The notes beneath the pieces were generated by a model. That model ran no database searches and was not told the DNA's origin. It saw only the letters and a program-made list of their open reading frames with translations. The translations under genes and the position numbers were made by a program. From positions 1 to 64,000 of the forward strand of contig CALMJS010000014.1 in NCBI GenBank assembly GCA_937864535.1: DNA of 64,000 nt, given 5' to 3'. Positions 27,227 through 36,084 of this stretch are shown here, piece by piece; position 1 is the first letter of the stretch, and each line of letters opens with the position of its first letter. This DNA comes from an uncultured Paracoccaceae bacterium. GTDB lineage: Bacteria > Pseudomonadota > Alphaproteobacteria > Rhodobacterales > Rhodobacteraceae.

Positions 27227-27781
27227 CTACGATTTGTTAACCTTGACCCCGAGCCAGGCAAGATGCGCCAGTTTTTCGATGATCTCTGGCGTGACTGTGC
27301 CCTCTTTGCGCAGAAATTCCGCGGCAGGGCCGTAGATCAGACCCGAGGCAAGGGGCCAGTCCATTTTGCGGACCAGTTTCTGCGCCCGCCACGCCTGATA
27401 CACACGGGCGGCGGCAGCGTCATATTCCGCAATATCCTGCGCCAACGGGGCAAATTCAGGTTCGGACCCCGCCCGTACGACGATTTCGTCATAGAGCCGG
27501 TAGGCACCTCGATTGGCCGCGCCCCAAGTCAAATAGGCCTCAAGGGTCGCGCGGATTGCCTTGCGCGGTTTGTCATCCTTGTACTGCTCCAGATGCCAAT
27601 GCGCGACGGCCTGTGTCCAGATTGTCCGTGCCATGCCCGCCTTGCCGTCAAAGGCGTGGTAGATCGACCCGACGGTCGATTGGCTGCGGCGGCCAATTTC
27701 CGCAATGGTCGCCGCGCTGTAGCCGCGTTCGACAAAAACGTCCAATGCTGCCGCCTGAATCGCGGATTTCCGATCAAACAT
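27227..27781 (-). CDS. TetR-family transcriptional regulator
   Basis: A 184-aa repressor-type regulator. The N-terminal helix-turn-helix is ALDVFVERGYSAATIAEIGR with the recognition part SQSTVGSIYHAFDGKAGM. The remaining helical ligand-binding domain is unlike any characterised subfamily I recognise. The likely target is its own divergent promoter shared with the L,D-transpeptidase gene, where a TGTGA/TCACA inverted repeat lies at 27839-27851. Alternatively it controls the small acidic protein gene downstream. Confidence 0.88.
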   Translation of the reverse strand: MFDRKSAIQAAALDVFVERGYSAATIAEIGRRSQSTVGSIYHAFDGKAGMARTIWTQAVAHWHLEQYKDDKPRKAIRATLEAYLTWGAANRGAYRLYDEIVVRAGSEPEFAPLAQDIAEYDAAAARVYQAWRAQKLVRKMDWPLASGLIYGPAAEFLRKEGTVTPEIIEKLAHLAWLGVKVNKS

Positions 27782-27944
27782 CGTCGTCCCCTGTTATGGA
27801 ACCCGATTCCAGACTAGCAGGTGTGACCCTTCTGCATATGTGAAAATCACACAATCGCGTATTTCGAGCCAAAAAAGCCGAAAGAATTGATCAAACCGGC
27901 CAGAGTGCTATGTCACCGTGAACAAAGACTCGGACCTATTGCAG

Positions 27945-28787
27945 ATGACATTTCGTCGCCCGACCGTTTTTCGGTCTCTCTTCGCTCTCGCGGCTGCCCT
28001 GACGTTGACCGCCTGTGCGCCTGAACCCGAACCGATCGAGCCCGCCCCGGTCGAGGTGATCGTCCAAGGGTACGAGGCCATCATCGACAACGGCTATGGC
28101 CTGCCGGCGGTCCCGTCGCATTTCCTCGAAGAGCCGAACCGCCGTGTTCTGGTCTATTATACCGGCGAAGAAGAGCCCGGGACCATCGAGGTCGATCGCT
28201 ATGCCAAGTTCCTGTACTGGATTTTGGACGATGGCACGGCGTGGCGCTATCCCATCGCCGTGGGCCGTCTGGGCAAAACCATCAGCAGCGATACCGTCAT
28301 CCGCCGCAAGGAAGAATGGCCGGGTTGGACCCCGACCGCCAATATGATCCGGCGCGAACCCGAGATTTACGGCGATTTCGCGGGCGGAATTCCCGGCGGG
28401 CTGCGCAGCCCCCTTGGAGCGCGTGCGCTCTATCTGTTCCGCGGCGGGCGTGACACCTATTACCGGATTCACGGCACTAACGATCTGGGATCGATTGGCA
28501 ATTCAGGGTCGGCTGGCTGTATCCGCATGTTCAACCACGATATCATCCACCTGTTCGACATGGTGCCGAACGGCACCAAGGTCGTGATGCGCAGCGAAGA
28601 GGATTCGCAGCGGATCGAAGAGGAATACTATGGGCGCGGTGTCGAGCTAGAGGCGCTGCAAATCGACCCCGAAGACATCTACGGGGCCGAGGCCTTGGCG
28701 GCGGATCGCCCGCTGGCCGAAATTCTGGCCGACCATCTGACCGGCGAAACAGCCGAAACAGAGACCGAGGCAGATACCCAAGGCTAA
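27945..28787 (+). CDS. L,D-transpeptidase (YkuD domain), lipoprotein
   Basis: A cell-wall enzyme that makes 3-3 crosslinks or attaches proteins to peptidoglycan. The ATG at 27945 gives a 24-residue lipoprotein signal ending in LTLTAC; a GTG at 27918 in frame would lengthen it by nine residues. The catalytic motif is HGTNDLGSIGNSGSAGCIRM, with the essential cysteine in GSAGCIRM. The acidic tail (EEYYGRGVELEALQIDPEDI to the end) is an extension beyond the fold. It is divergent from the TetR gene and its stop overlaps that of the convergent cupin gene. Confidence 0.9.
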   Translation: MTFRRPTVFRSLFALAAALTLTACAPEPEPIEPAPVEVIVQGYEAIIDNGYGLPAVPSHFLEEPNRRVLVYYTGEEEPGTIEVDRYAKFLYWILDDGTAWRYPIAVGRLGKTISSDTVIRRKEEWPGWTPTANMIRREPEIYGDFAGGIPGGLRSPLGARALYLFRGGRDTYYRIHGTNDLGSIGNSGSAGCIRMFNHDIIHLFDMVPNGTKVVMRSEEDSQRIEEEYYGRGVELEALQIDPEDIYGAEALAADRPLAEILADHLTGETAETETEADTQG

Positions 28788-29128
28788 AGCCGGATGACAT
28801 AATCCTTGGTGGTGGTTTCGATCACCTCCCAAGTTCCTTCAAAGCCGGGGCGCAGGATAAAGCTGTCCCCGGCTTTTATCGTATGCGCCGTGCCTTGGGC
28901 ATCGGTGATGATCGACACGCCGGACAGAATCCGGCAGTATTCCCATTCATCGTAGGAAATGCGCCATTTTCCCGGCGTGGATTGCCAGATCCCGGCAAAG
29001 AGCCCGTCGCGATCCTCGACATTCCATGTGGTGAACTGAGGGTCCCCGCTGATCAGGCGATCAGGGGCAGGCTGGCCATATTCTGCATCCACCCCTGTGG
29101 GCAATAGGCGGCAAAAGAGGTCGGGCAT
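28784..29128 (-). CDS. Cupin-domain protein (DUF861/EutQ-like)
   Basis: A 114-aa single-domain cupin. FAGIWQSTPGKWRISYDEWE, followed by YCRILSGVSIITDAQG and the second cupin motif IKAGDSFILRPGFEGTWEVI, matches the DUF861 group that includes ureidoglycine aminohydrolase-like proteins. Several of the usual metal-binding histidines are absent, so it may not be a metalloenzyme. No partner enzyme is adjacent and its substrate is unknown. Confidence 0.82.
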   Translation of the reverse strand: MPDLFCRLLPTGVDAEYGQPAPDRLISGDPQFTTWNVEDRDGLFAGIWQSTPGKWRISYDEWEYCRILSGVSIITDAQGTAHTIKAGDSFILRPGFEGTWEVIETTTKDYVIRL

Positions 29129-29219
29129 CGGTGTCTTTCTTTCTTTGGCGTTGGTGCGGCCTCTTTTGATGGGCAGAGGTCGTTCCTAAATGACTCTTGG
29201 TATTTGAACAGAGGGTAGC

Positions 29220-30299
29220 ATGGCTGATTTTGAAACCCAAATCCGTGACAGCAAGGTTCAGGTTGCACAGGCGCAGGCCAAGATTGCCGAGATTTCGTCG
29301 CGGATCGAAACTGCGCGCAACAAAATCGAGACCGGGGCCGAGGTGACGATCGATATCGAGAACGCGAATTTGGAGGATGTTCACCGCCATACCGAGGCGA
29401 TGAATGCCAATATCGCCGAACTGATCATGGGCCTCGACGATGTCACCGCGGGGTTTCAAAAAGACTTTGACGAGATGCGGACGAAAACCGGGATGGAGAC
29501 CTTTGTCGGCTTCTTTTCCCGTGGAAAATCGGACGCCATGCGCCAAGAGCGGATGAGAACCGCCTCGATCGACGACAAATTGCAGGATCTGATTGCCAAG
29601 TCGAACACGATCCAGACCCTGCTGGAGGGGCAGTTGGCGATCCTGAACGATCAGAAATCCAAGGTCGAAGCGAACCTGACCGCGACCTTGCAGGACCGCG
29701 AGGCAACGGTTGCCGCGCTGGAAACCACGCGCGCCGAGGTGCTGGCGCTTGATCCGCGGGTGATCGATCTGGAAAACCGGATTTCGGTCGAAATGGATGC
29801 CGCGGCGCGGACAGTTCTGGAAACCGAACTGGCAGCCTTGAACGCCCGGCATAACGATTTGATCCAGCGCGAACAGGTTGAACTGGCACGCAGCCAAACC
29901 CTTGAGCGGTATATCGAAAAGGGCAAGACCTGGCTCGACAGTCTGCAAAATCAGGCCGCGACGCAGATGGTGCTGATCAACAAACTGATGACCGACACCC
30001 GCCAGCGGGTGGTTCTCTATGATGCGCTGTCGAAATCGTTGAAAACGGCGCAGCAGCAGGACATCGCCCACCGGATCAATGAAATCGGCGTGCGGACCGA
30101 CCAAGAGGCGCAGCAGGCGATGGCGGCGATCGGTGCGGCGACCAATGCCAAAATGGCCGACATGTTAGAGGCGCACGGCGATCAGATGCTCTTTGCCCGC
30201 AAGGTGCAGGAAGAAAAGGCCAAAGCTGACGAACGTTTCGCGCGCCGTTTTGCCAAGATCGTCGAAAAGCACGACAAGAACGCCTATGGTCAGTCCTGA
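29220..30299 (+). CDS. Coiled-coil protein, first gene of seven-gene AAA operon
   Basis: A 359-aa cytoplasmic protein dominated by coiled coil: residues 1-60 (VAQAQAKIAEISSRIETARN), about 110-240 (AILNDQKSKVEANLTATLQD, ALETTRAEVLALDPRVIDLE) and a charged C-terminal helix (QEEKAKADERFARRFAKIVE). No catalytic motif, signal peptide or membrane segment is seen. It has some likeness in style to TelA-type proteins but lacks clear identity. AGAGGG precedes the ATG. It opens the operon and lies 20 bases before the next gene, suggesting a scaffold or adaptor for the ATPase two genes downstream. I do not recognise its family with confidence. Confidence 0.8.
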   Translation: MADFETQIRDSKVQVAQAQAKIAEISSRIETARNKIETGAEVTIDIENANLEDVHRHTEAMNANIAELIMGLDDVTAGFQKDFDEMRTKTGMETFVGFFSRGKSDAMRQERMRTASIDDKLQDLIAKSNTIQTLLEGQLAILNDQKSKVEANLTATLQDREATVAALETTRAEVLALDPRVIDLENRISVEMDAAARTVLETELAALNARHNDLIQREQVELARSQTLERYIEKGKTWLDSLQNQAATQMVLINKLMTDTRQRVVLYDALSKSLKTAQQQDIAHRINEIGVRTDQEAQQAMAAIGAATNAKMADMLEAHGDQMLFARKVQEEKAKADERFARRFAKIVEKHDKNAYGQS

Positions 30300-30319
30300 G
30301 CCTAGGCGGGGGGACACAG

Positions 30320-31444
30320 ATGACGGGGACCGATCTGACACTGGATCACGTGCTGCTGGACGACACGCAGGTCACGCGTCGGTATTTCGGCAAGTTCGAA
30401 AAGATCACCGGCTATCTGGGCAAGGTCGCGGCGGTGATGGAGGCCGAAGGCCGCTTTGCCCGCACAGATATCGCGGCGATGGCGCGGTATCTGGTCGGGC
30501 TCAATCTGACGTTTCGCGCGCTCGCGCATAAATACCATTTCGCGGGCCATTATGCTCACGCGGGCAAGTTGACCTTTGACCGGGTCGAGAGCGGGTTTCC
30601 CGTCTATGCCGAATTGCTGAATATGGCCAATGACGCGGCGCAGGCTGCGGGCCATCTGGCCGGTTTGCCAAGTGAGGAGAGCCTCAAGGATCAAATGGTG
30701 CGGGTCATTGTCGGGGAGCGGACGGTTCCGACCCGGCTGCAATATGCGCTGAGCCAGCGTTTATATTATCAGGAATTGGCCAAGGGCGGGCTGTTCTGGG
30801 CGCGAAACGATCCGCAGGCGCAGTGGCTGGAAAACCTGCCCAACGGTCGGCGGCGGTTTTTGATCCATTGGGCGGTCTATGACAGCCAGATCAATCTGCC
30901 GACGGTCTATCTGCTGGAGGTCGAGGATTCTGGCCGCACCGCCCTGCCCAAGGATGAACGGCGCTGGCCCGAAGTGATGACGCATCTGATGGCGCAATCG
31001 GTTGCCGGGCTCAAGCTGGTGACGATCGCGCGGGGCTTTGACGCTGATTTTGTGGATCTGCATCCCAAACGGTTTCGCAGGCTGCATCTGGGGCCGATGT
31101 ATTCCAGCGTCTTTACCAGCCAGACCGGCCCGATCCGCGATGTGCTGGTTCAGGCCAAAGCGCCGATTGGCGAGGACTGGGCCTTTGTCTGGTCGGAAGA
31201 GGACCTGCGCAGCGACCGTAGCGAGGAGGTCAAATCCGGCTGGTTCTCGTCGGTCGAACGGCAGATTTTCGCGCTGGACCCCTTCGCGGGGCAGGGTGCC
31301 GATCTGGGTGCGACCTCGCTCGCCCGGTCGATCATCCTGCCCGAACGCCCCTATCAGGCACTGGTCGAGTTGAACCCGCCGGGATTTGCCGATGTCCGGA
31401 AATTTGTCGTGGGTTCGGCGGGTCGGGTGCTGAGTTACAGGTAA
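30320..31444 (+). CDS. Conserved-type hypothetical protein, second gene of AAA operon
   Basis: A 374-aa soluble protein with no recognised domain. The N-terminal third is helical (FGKFEKITGYLGKVAAVMEA). The middle and C-terminal parts alternate strands and helices (RRRFLIHWAVYDSQINLPTV, FVWSEEDLRSDRSEEVKSGW). It has no signal peptide or membrane helix. GGGGGG stands close before the ATG. It is 20 bases downstream of the coiled-coil gene and 71 bases upstream of the AAA ATPase gene, a gap occupied by repeat copy C. Its function is unknown. Confidence 0.8.
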   Translation: MTGTDLTLDHVLLDDTQVTRRYFGKFEKITGYLGKVAAVMEAEGRFARTDIAAMARYLVGLNLTFRALAHKYHFAGHYAHAGKLTFDRVESGFPVYAELLNMANDAAQAAGHLAGLPSEESLKDQMVRVIVGERTVPTRLQYALSQRLYYQELAKGGLFWARNDPQAQWLENLPNGRRRFLIHWAVYDSQINLPTVYLLEVEDSGRTALPKDERRWPEVMTHLMAQSVAGLKLVTIARGFDADFVDLHPKRFRRLHLGPMYSSVFTSQTGPIRDVLVQAKAPIGEDWAFVWSEEDLRSDRSEEVKSGWFSSVERQIFALDPFAGQGADLGATSLARSIILPERPYQALVELNPPGFADVRKFVVGSAGRVLSYR

Positions 31445-31458
31445 TCTGCGCCGCCTGA

Positions 31459-31507
31459 TCGGCGGCTTGAGGCCTCCGGCGGAGGTATTTTGGGAAAGAT
31501 GAAAGGG
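31459..31507 (+). repeat. Rhodobacterales-type intergenic repeat, copy C
   Basis: GGCGGCTTGAGGCCTCCGGC followed by GGAGGTATTTTGGGAAAGAT and GAAAGGGG. It is inside the seven-gene operon, between the second gene and the AAA ATPase gene. Its GAAAGGGG end lies seven to nine bases before the ATPase start codon and probably doubles as the ribosome binding site. Confidence 0.75.
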
Positions 31508-31515
31508 GCGGCTGC

Positions 31516-33438
31516 ATGGGCCTGACAACCGGACAGATGGAATTGCCCGAGGAGGCTATTCGCAAGCACTATCCGATGGCTCTGACGCTGATCGATGGCT
31601 TTGACTATGCGCCGCGGATTGCCAAGCCAGCCGTAGAGGTCGATGGCGGTGAGCCGGTTCGGCGCAGTTTTCGGGCAACCACGCCCGGGCTGGTGACGAG
31701 CCGGGTCGGGCGCGCCGAGCCTGTGCATCTGCTGCGTCGGGTGAACGAGGCGGGGGGCGACGGGTTGATGACGCCGATGCAATCGCGGGTCTTGCAATGC
31801 CTGCGACGGGGAGTGGCGGTTGCATCGGCGGTTGGTGACGCATTTGCGGACCGCACGGGGTTAGCCGATCTCAAGCGGCGCAATTTTCAGGGCGGCTTGG
31901 CGGCGGCGCAATCCGGCGAGTTTGGCGACCTGCTCTGTGCGGAAGCGCTGATCGTGCTGTTTGTGATGGGGTCCTATCTGTCATTCGGCCTATCGGACCT
32001 TGGCGGGCAGGCGGGGGCCGAGCCGGAACCGATTGAAGAGGTCGTGACGGATAATGCCGCGCTGGCGCTGCATGGGGCGCTGTGGGAACTGGACCGGATC
32101 ATCGCGCGTCACGGGGGTTCGGGGGACGAACAGGTCGTCACGGCGGTGCTCGCCTATGCCGAAGCCTTGATGCAAAAGGTCGTGGGGCGGGCCCAGAACA
32201 GGCCCGCTCTGGCCGGCTTTGAGCAGGTGTCGTGGCGGATCGAGGCGGAAGGGTTTACTGTCAGTGGCTTTTCACCGGCCCGATCGCATCGGGTGCCCGC
32301 CTTGGCGATGGCCTTCAAGAAGCCCGCAGAGGTCGTGGGGAACCATATCGCCAAATATCAGGCGATGAAGCTGGCCAAAATGGTGATGGCCTATGATTTC
32401 CAGCGCCAGTTGAACCCGTTTGCGGAACTGGGCGGTTTTATCTTTACCTTTATGGGGGATGGAAAGCCCGGGACGGGCAAAACGACGCTGATCCAGATGA
32501 TGGCGGGGCTGCTGCACGAGTATTGTTTGGCTGCCGGCTATCCGTTCCACTACCAGAATTTCGGCATCGACAATATCGACAGCTATCAGGGGAAATCCGG
32601 TCAGAACGCACGGACATTTGTCAGCCATGTCATGGACCCGAGGGCGATCGGGTTCGGCACCATCGACGATATCGACCAGATTGCGGGCAAACGCGGGGAT
32701 CGACAGTCGAGCGCGGGCCAACAGGAGGTCACGGCGGTGCTGATGGAGGCCTTTGCCGGGGCAAATACAGTGGTGCGGGGCAATTGCACCTTTGGGATGT
32801 TTTCGAATTTTCCCGAGAATGTAGACGACGCGTTGCGGCAACGGGCCGGGGCGCGGTTCTTGATCGATGGACCCCGGACGTCCGAAGACTATATCGACAT
32901 TCTGTCGCTGTTGCTGGGGGCGGGGCATGACATCCCGCTGGGGCAACATGATCTGTTCGCGGCACAGGCGTTAAAACAGGCGGTGGCGACCAGCTATGCC
33001 GCGCATGATTTCCCGCAAGAGGGCGCGCTGGCCGAAGTCTATGAACGGATTCGCGGTGTTCACGGCGCGTTTGATACCGTCGCGAAATTGGGTCTCTATC
33101 TCAAAGCGATCCAGGAGGCCGATCCGCGGTTCACCGGGCGGGCGGTCAAGAATATCACCGATGCGGTCAAGGTGCGCAGTATGGACTTTGAGATCCCCGA
33201 TGACTGGATGGAGCAGCCCGATCTGTTTTTGCGGCAATCCTATGAGACCAAACTGGCGATGATTAGCGACTTGCGCCGCCCGATCACCGCGGAGATGGTC
33301 GTTCAGGAAATCAACCGCTATGCAGATAGCGAGTTTCGCTATGCCCTGACGTCGGATGAGGCGGCGATAGACAGGATGGTGCGTGACATGCAGCGGGCAG
33401 AGGCGGCGCAGCGCCGTCTGAGAGGGGAGAGGGCATGA
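31516..33438 (+). CDS. AAA+ ATPase of unknown function, core of seven-gene operon
   Basis: A 640-aa protein. Residues 1 to about 290 form an unrecognised N-terminal region, followed by an AAA+ module. Walker A is GKPGTGKTT at about 317-325. Walker B is GTIDDIDQ, with the acidic pair near 384-385. Sensor 1 lies in CTFGMFSNFPENVDDALRQR, followed by the arginine-finger region RAGARFLID. The helical lid and a C-terminal helical tail (FRYALTSDEAAIDRMVRDMQ) complete it. The module resembles classical AAA remodelling ATPases more than MoxR or Lon. It should drive ATP-dependent remodelling of a client supplied by neighbouring genes. The next gene overlaps it by four bases. Confidence 0.85.
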   Translation: MGLTTGQMELPEEAIRKHYPMALTLIDGFDYAPRIAKPAVEVDGGEPVRRSFRATTPGLVTSRVGRAEPVHLLRRVNEAGGDGLMTPMQSRVLQCLRRGVAVASAVGDAFADRTGLADLKRRNFQGGLAAAQSGEFGDLLCAEALIVLFVMGSYLSFGLSDLGGQAGAEPEPIEEVVTDNAALALHGALWELDRIIARHGGSGDEQVVTAVLAYAEALMQKVVGRAQNRPALAGFEQVSWRIEAEGFTVSGFSPARSHRVPALAMAFKKPAEVVGNHIAKYQAMKLAKMVMAYDFQRQLNPFAELGGFIFTFMGDGKPGTGKTTLIQMMAGLLHEYCLAAGYPFHYQNFGIDNIDSYQGKSGQNARTFVSHVMDPRAIGFGTIDDIDQIAGKRGDRQSSAGQQEVTAVLMEAFAGANTVVRGNCTFGMFSNFPENVDDALRQRAGARFLIDGPRTSEDYIDILSLLLGAGHDIPLGQHDLFAAQALKQAVATSYAAHDFPQEGALAEVYERIRGVHGAFDTVAKLGLYLKAIQEADPRFTGRAVKNITDAVKVRSMDFEIPDDWMEQPDLFLRQSYETKLAMISDLRRPITAEMVVQEINRYADSEFRYALTSDEAAIDRMVRDMQRAEAAQRRLRGERA

Positions 33439-33764
33439 ACGGGATCGTCGTTCCAGCGATCATTCTGGCGGTGGCGGGGTGGTTCATGCCGCGGCTCTGG
33501 GCGCGTGTGTTGCCCGAAGGCCTGCGACCGCTGATGTATAATGCGCTGCTCTCGACGGTGTCGATGGGGCTCTTGGGGGTGGTTTATTTCATCGGCCTCT
33601 ATCTGATGATGGGATATCCGGTGGCAGAACTGTTCGCGGCGGGCGTCGTGCCGGTGGTGTCGCATTTCGGGCCGCTGGCCCTGATGTCGGCGTTGATCTG
33701 GGGGCCGATCGTGATCTTGTCGGTGGCCTCCCTGCCGCGTCGCTGGAAAAAGGCGGTCTGGTAA
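33435..33764 (+). CDS. Small integral membrane protein of the AAA operon
   Basis: A 109-aa protein with three membrane segments: IVVPAIILAVAGWFMPRLWA, STVSMGLLGVVYFIGLYLMM and LMSALIWGPIVILSVASLP, ending in a short basic tail (RRWKKAVW). Its ATG overlaps the ATPase stop (ATGA), and its stop overlaps the ATG of the next gene (TAATG), so translation is coupled on both sides. No family is recognised. It may anchor the ATPase system at the inner membrane. Confidence 0.78.
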   Translation: MNGIVVPAIILAVAGWFMPRLWARVLPEGLRPLMYNALLSTVSMGLLGVVYFIGLYLMMGYPVAELFAAGVVPVVSHFGPLALMSALIWGPIVILSVASLPRRWKKAVW

Positions 33765-35125
33765 TGCAACGCCTGATCGACCGTGGTCTGATGTTCGGCA
33801 ATCTCCTGCGGGTGGATAGCCCGGTTTTGGTGGACCGCTATCGTCGGGCGCTTCGGCATTTGACCGGGCTGGACACACAACTGGACGCGTTCCACATCGA
33901 TATTTCAGGCTATTCTCCCGAAATCGGCGATGAACTGGGCAATGACCGCTATCTCAATCAGGACGGGGTCAATCGCCGGTTCATCCTGCTGTCGACAGAG
34001 CAGCACACGGCGCCGTTGTTGAATTCGATGTTCTCCACGTCGCGGGGCGTGTTGCGCCAGTTCATCGAGGCCAATCAGAGCCAGCTCTTTGCCCTGACGG
34101 CGCAGGATGCGGTGGCCGGAGAGCTGGTCAACTCCGTTTTGGCCGTGGACACGCCCGCCCGGCTGCTGGACATCCGCAGGATAACGGTCGAGGCAGATAC
34201 AACCCGGCGCACCGTGCACAAGGCCGAAGAACTGGGCCAGTTGATCACCCGGTTCAGGTCAGAGCGTGACGCATGGTGGGATGATCGGCTGATTGCGCAG
34301 ATGATCGATCTGTCTGCAGATACCGGCGATGTGATCCGAAATCCGGTGTCCTTGCCGCAGATGGGCTTTGAGCAGGCGGATTTCTGGACGGCCCATTTCG
34401 GCGGCCTGTTTCTATTTCGATCGGTGCCGCATCCGGCCGTGGTGTACTGTGGGGACCGTGTTTCGGGGCTGCCCCTGCCTGTGGTGTCGCTGCAGGACCG
34501 CTCCGCGATTGCAAAATTTCTACAGCTCAATCGGTTGACCGAACAGGTTGTCGAGGCGCGCGGGATCGATGGTGTCGCCGTGCTTCAGCAGAAAATGGAC
34601 TTTATGGTGGCCGATGTGGCCAGCGCAGCGGGCCATGACCTGACCGGGGCGACCCGCCGGGACTTGCGTATGCTGGCGCGGGGGCTGGTGGGACGTTTGC
34701 CGCGCGAATGGCAGGGATTGGCCGCGCTGGTGCGCTGGGCCGAGGCGGGGGGTGACTGGCCCCATATCGACAGCGATCATCCCGCCTATTTCTATTCGCT
34801 GCGCGCGGCCAAGGGACCGAACGCCGATCTGGTGAATATGCTCTTGGCGGTTTTGTGTCCGCTGGATCCCCTGCACATGTTCACTTTTCACAAGCAGGCC
34901 TTTTACGAGGCCTATGCCTCATGGCCGGAGGCCAAGCGCGCATATATCGCCGATGCATTGGCCCGCGACTACGCGGCGGATAAGGTCGGGACGCGGGATC
35001 GGCTGTTTGGCCACCATGATACGGATGGCCCGTGGGGGCGGGCGCCAGTGTCACCAAAGCGGGATAAACAGCGTGATATCGTTGATCTGGTCGGCCCGTG
35101 GGGCGCGCTAAGACGAGGAACATAG
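33764..35125 (+). CDS. Hypothetical protein, fifth gene of AAA operon
   Basis: A 453-aa soluble protein without signal peptide or membrane helix. It begins QRLIDRGLMFGNLLRVDSPV. It contains a recurring helix-rich middle (TRRDLRMLARGLVGRLPREW) and a short C-terminal Trp/Gly stretch (DIVDLVGPWGALRRG). No catalytic motif or known domain is seen. It is translationally coupled to the membrane gene upstream (one-base overlap) and lies one base from the next small membrane gene, so it should be made in step with them. Its function is unknown. Confidence 0.78.
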   Translation: MQRLIDRGLMFGNLLRVDSPVLVDRYRRALRHLTGLDTQLDAFHIDISGYSPEIGDELGNDRYLNQDGVNRRFILLSTEQHTAPLLNSMFSTSRGVLRQFIEANQSQLFALTAQDAVAGELVNSVLAVDTPARLLDIRRITVEADTTRRTVHKAEELGQLITRFRSERDAWWDDRLIAQMIDLSADTGDVIRNPVSLPQMGFEQADFWTAHFGGLFLFRSVPHPAVVYCGDRVSGLPLPVVSLQDRSAIAKFLQLNRLTEQVVEARGIDGVAVLQQKMDFMVADVASAAGHDLTGATRRDLRMLARGLVGRLPREWQGLAALVRWAEAGGDWPHIDSDHPAYFYSLRAAKGPNADLVNMLLAVLCPLDPLHMFTFHKQAFYEAYASWPEAKRAYIADALARDYAADKVGTRDRLFGHHDTDGPWGRAPVSPKRDKQRDIVDLVGPWGALRRGT

Positions 35126-35126
35126 C

Positions 35127-35393
35127 ATGCGGTTTGTGTACCTGATGGTGTTTGGTTTCGTGGGGCTTACGGCTCTTTATCTGATGATATCCGTCTATTC
35201 GCGTTCTGTGCGGCGCGAAAAACTGGAAAAACACTGGGATGAACTGCATCCAGATAGTGAACCCGATGAAAGATCTACCTATATCGAGGCAGGCATGACC
35301 AAGTACGAGCGCGGCTTTCGCAGAAAGCTGATCGTTTTGGTCTATGTGGTCCCGGTCATTGCGGTGGCCTTGACGCTCTATTTGAATAACTGA
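35127..35393 (+). CDS. Small two-span membrane protein of the AAA operon
   Basis: An 88-aa protein with an N-terminal membrane segment (FVYLMVFGFVGLTALYLMIS) and a C-terminal one (KLIVLVYVVPVIAVALTLYL), separated by a charged loop (RREKLEKHWDELHPDSEPDE). The loop probably faces the cytoplasm, since both ends flank basic residues. It starts one base after the preceding stop and ends seven bases before the DUF1523 gene. No function is known to me. Confidence 0.75.
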   Translation: MRFVYLMVFGFVGLTALYLMISVYSRSVRREKLEKHWDELHPDSEPDERSTYIEAGMTKYERGFRRKLIVLVYVVPVIAVALTLYLNN

Positions 35394-35400
35394 GGTTGCC

Positions 35401-36081
35401 ATGTCCCTGAGAATGATTTTCCGCATAGTGCTGGTCGTGCTGTTTTTGCCGTTCTTTCACTATGTTCTGCCGCAGCACGATATTGCGCGGATCACAGGGA
35501 CCGAGGTGATCCGTCAGGATTTCAGCACCCTTAATCGGGTGTTCTATGCCCAAGCGGAGAGCGGGAATGCAGAGGCTGCTACCCGCGACGTGCTGTTTAT
35601 CAACACCATCCGCCGGCCCACCTATCTGTTTGGCCTGATCCGTGGTTCAGAGGCCAAGGACGTGATGATCTATCGCAACGAGGACACCGGCTGGATTTGG
35701 CCGCCGTATTTCAAGTTCGACAGCCGCGATTTGCAGGGTGAGGCGCAGGAATATACCTCGACGGCAGAGAACCCCAAATGGGTGATGATCACGCATTACG
35801 GTTGGCGCAACCGGTTCCTGACGATTTTCCCGAATGCCATCTCGATCAAGCCGATCGAGGGGCCGGATGTGCGGGTGATCCCGTGGTTCAATCTGTTCTT
35901 TGCCGTGGCCTTTGTCACCTTGGTGATGTTCCTGCGGGCCATGTGGTTGCAGTTTCGCGAACGGGCGCTGGACCCGACCTTGGATAAGGTCGGTGATGAA
36001 TGGGATCGGGTCGAAGCAGGCGTCGCCGAGCGGCGGTCGCGATTGGGGCGCTGGCTGGATAGCTGGAAAACCCGGAAATAA
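35401..36081 (+). CDS. DUF1523 family membrane protein
   Basis: A 226-aa protein of the DUF1523 family, last of the seven-gene operon. An N-terminal membrane segment (FRIVLVVLFLPFFHYVLPQH) is followed by a periplasmic domain (FSTLNRVFYAQAESGNAEAA, PPYFKFDSRDLQGEAQEYTS). A second membrane segment (WFNLFFAVAFVTLVMFLRAM) follows, and a charged cytoplasmic tail (DEWDRVEAGVAERRSRLGRW). The predicted topology places a folded domain outside the inner membrane and would let the operon connect cytoplasmic ATPase and envelope. A bidirectional terminator follows. Confidence 0.82.
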   Translation: MSLRMIFRIVLVVLFLPFFHYVLPQHDIARITGTEVIRQDFSTLNRVFYAQAESGNAEAATRDVLFINTIRRPTYLFGLIRGSEAKDVMIYRNEDTGWIWPPYFKFDSRDLQGEAQEYTSTAENPKWVMITHYGWRNRFLTIFPNAISIKPIEGPDVRVIPWFNLFFAVAFVTLVMFLRAMWLQFRERALDPTLDKVGDEWDRVEAGVAERRSRLGRWLDSWKTRK

Positions 36082-36084
36082 ACC

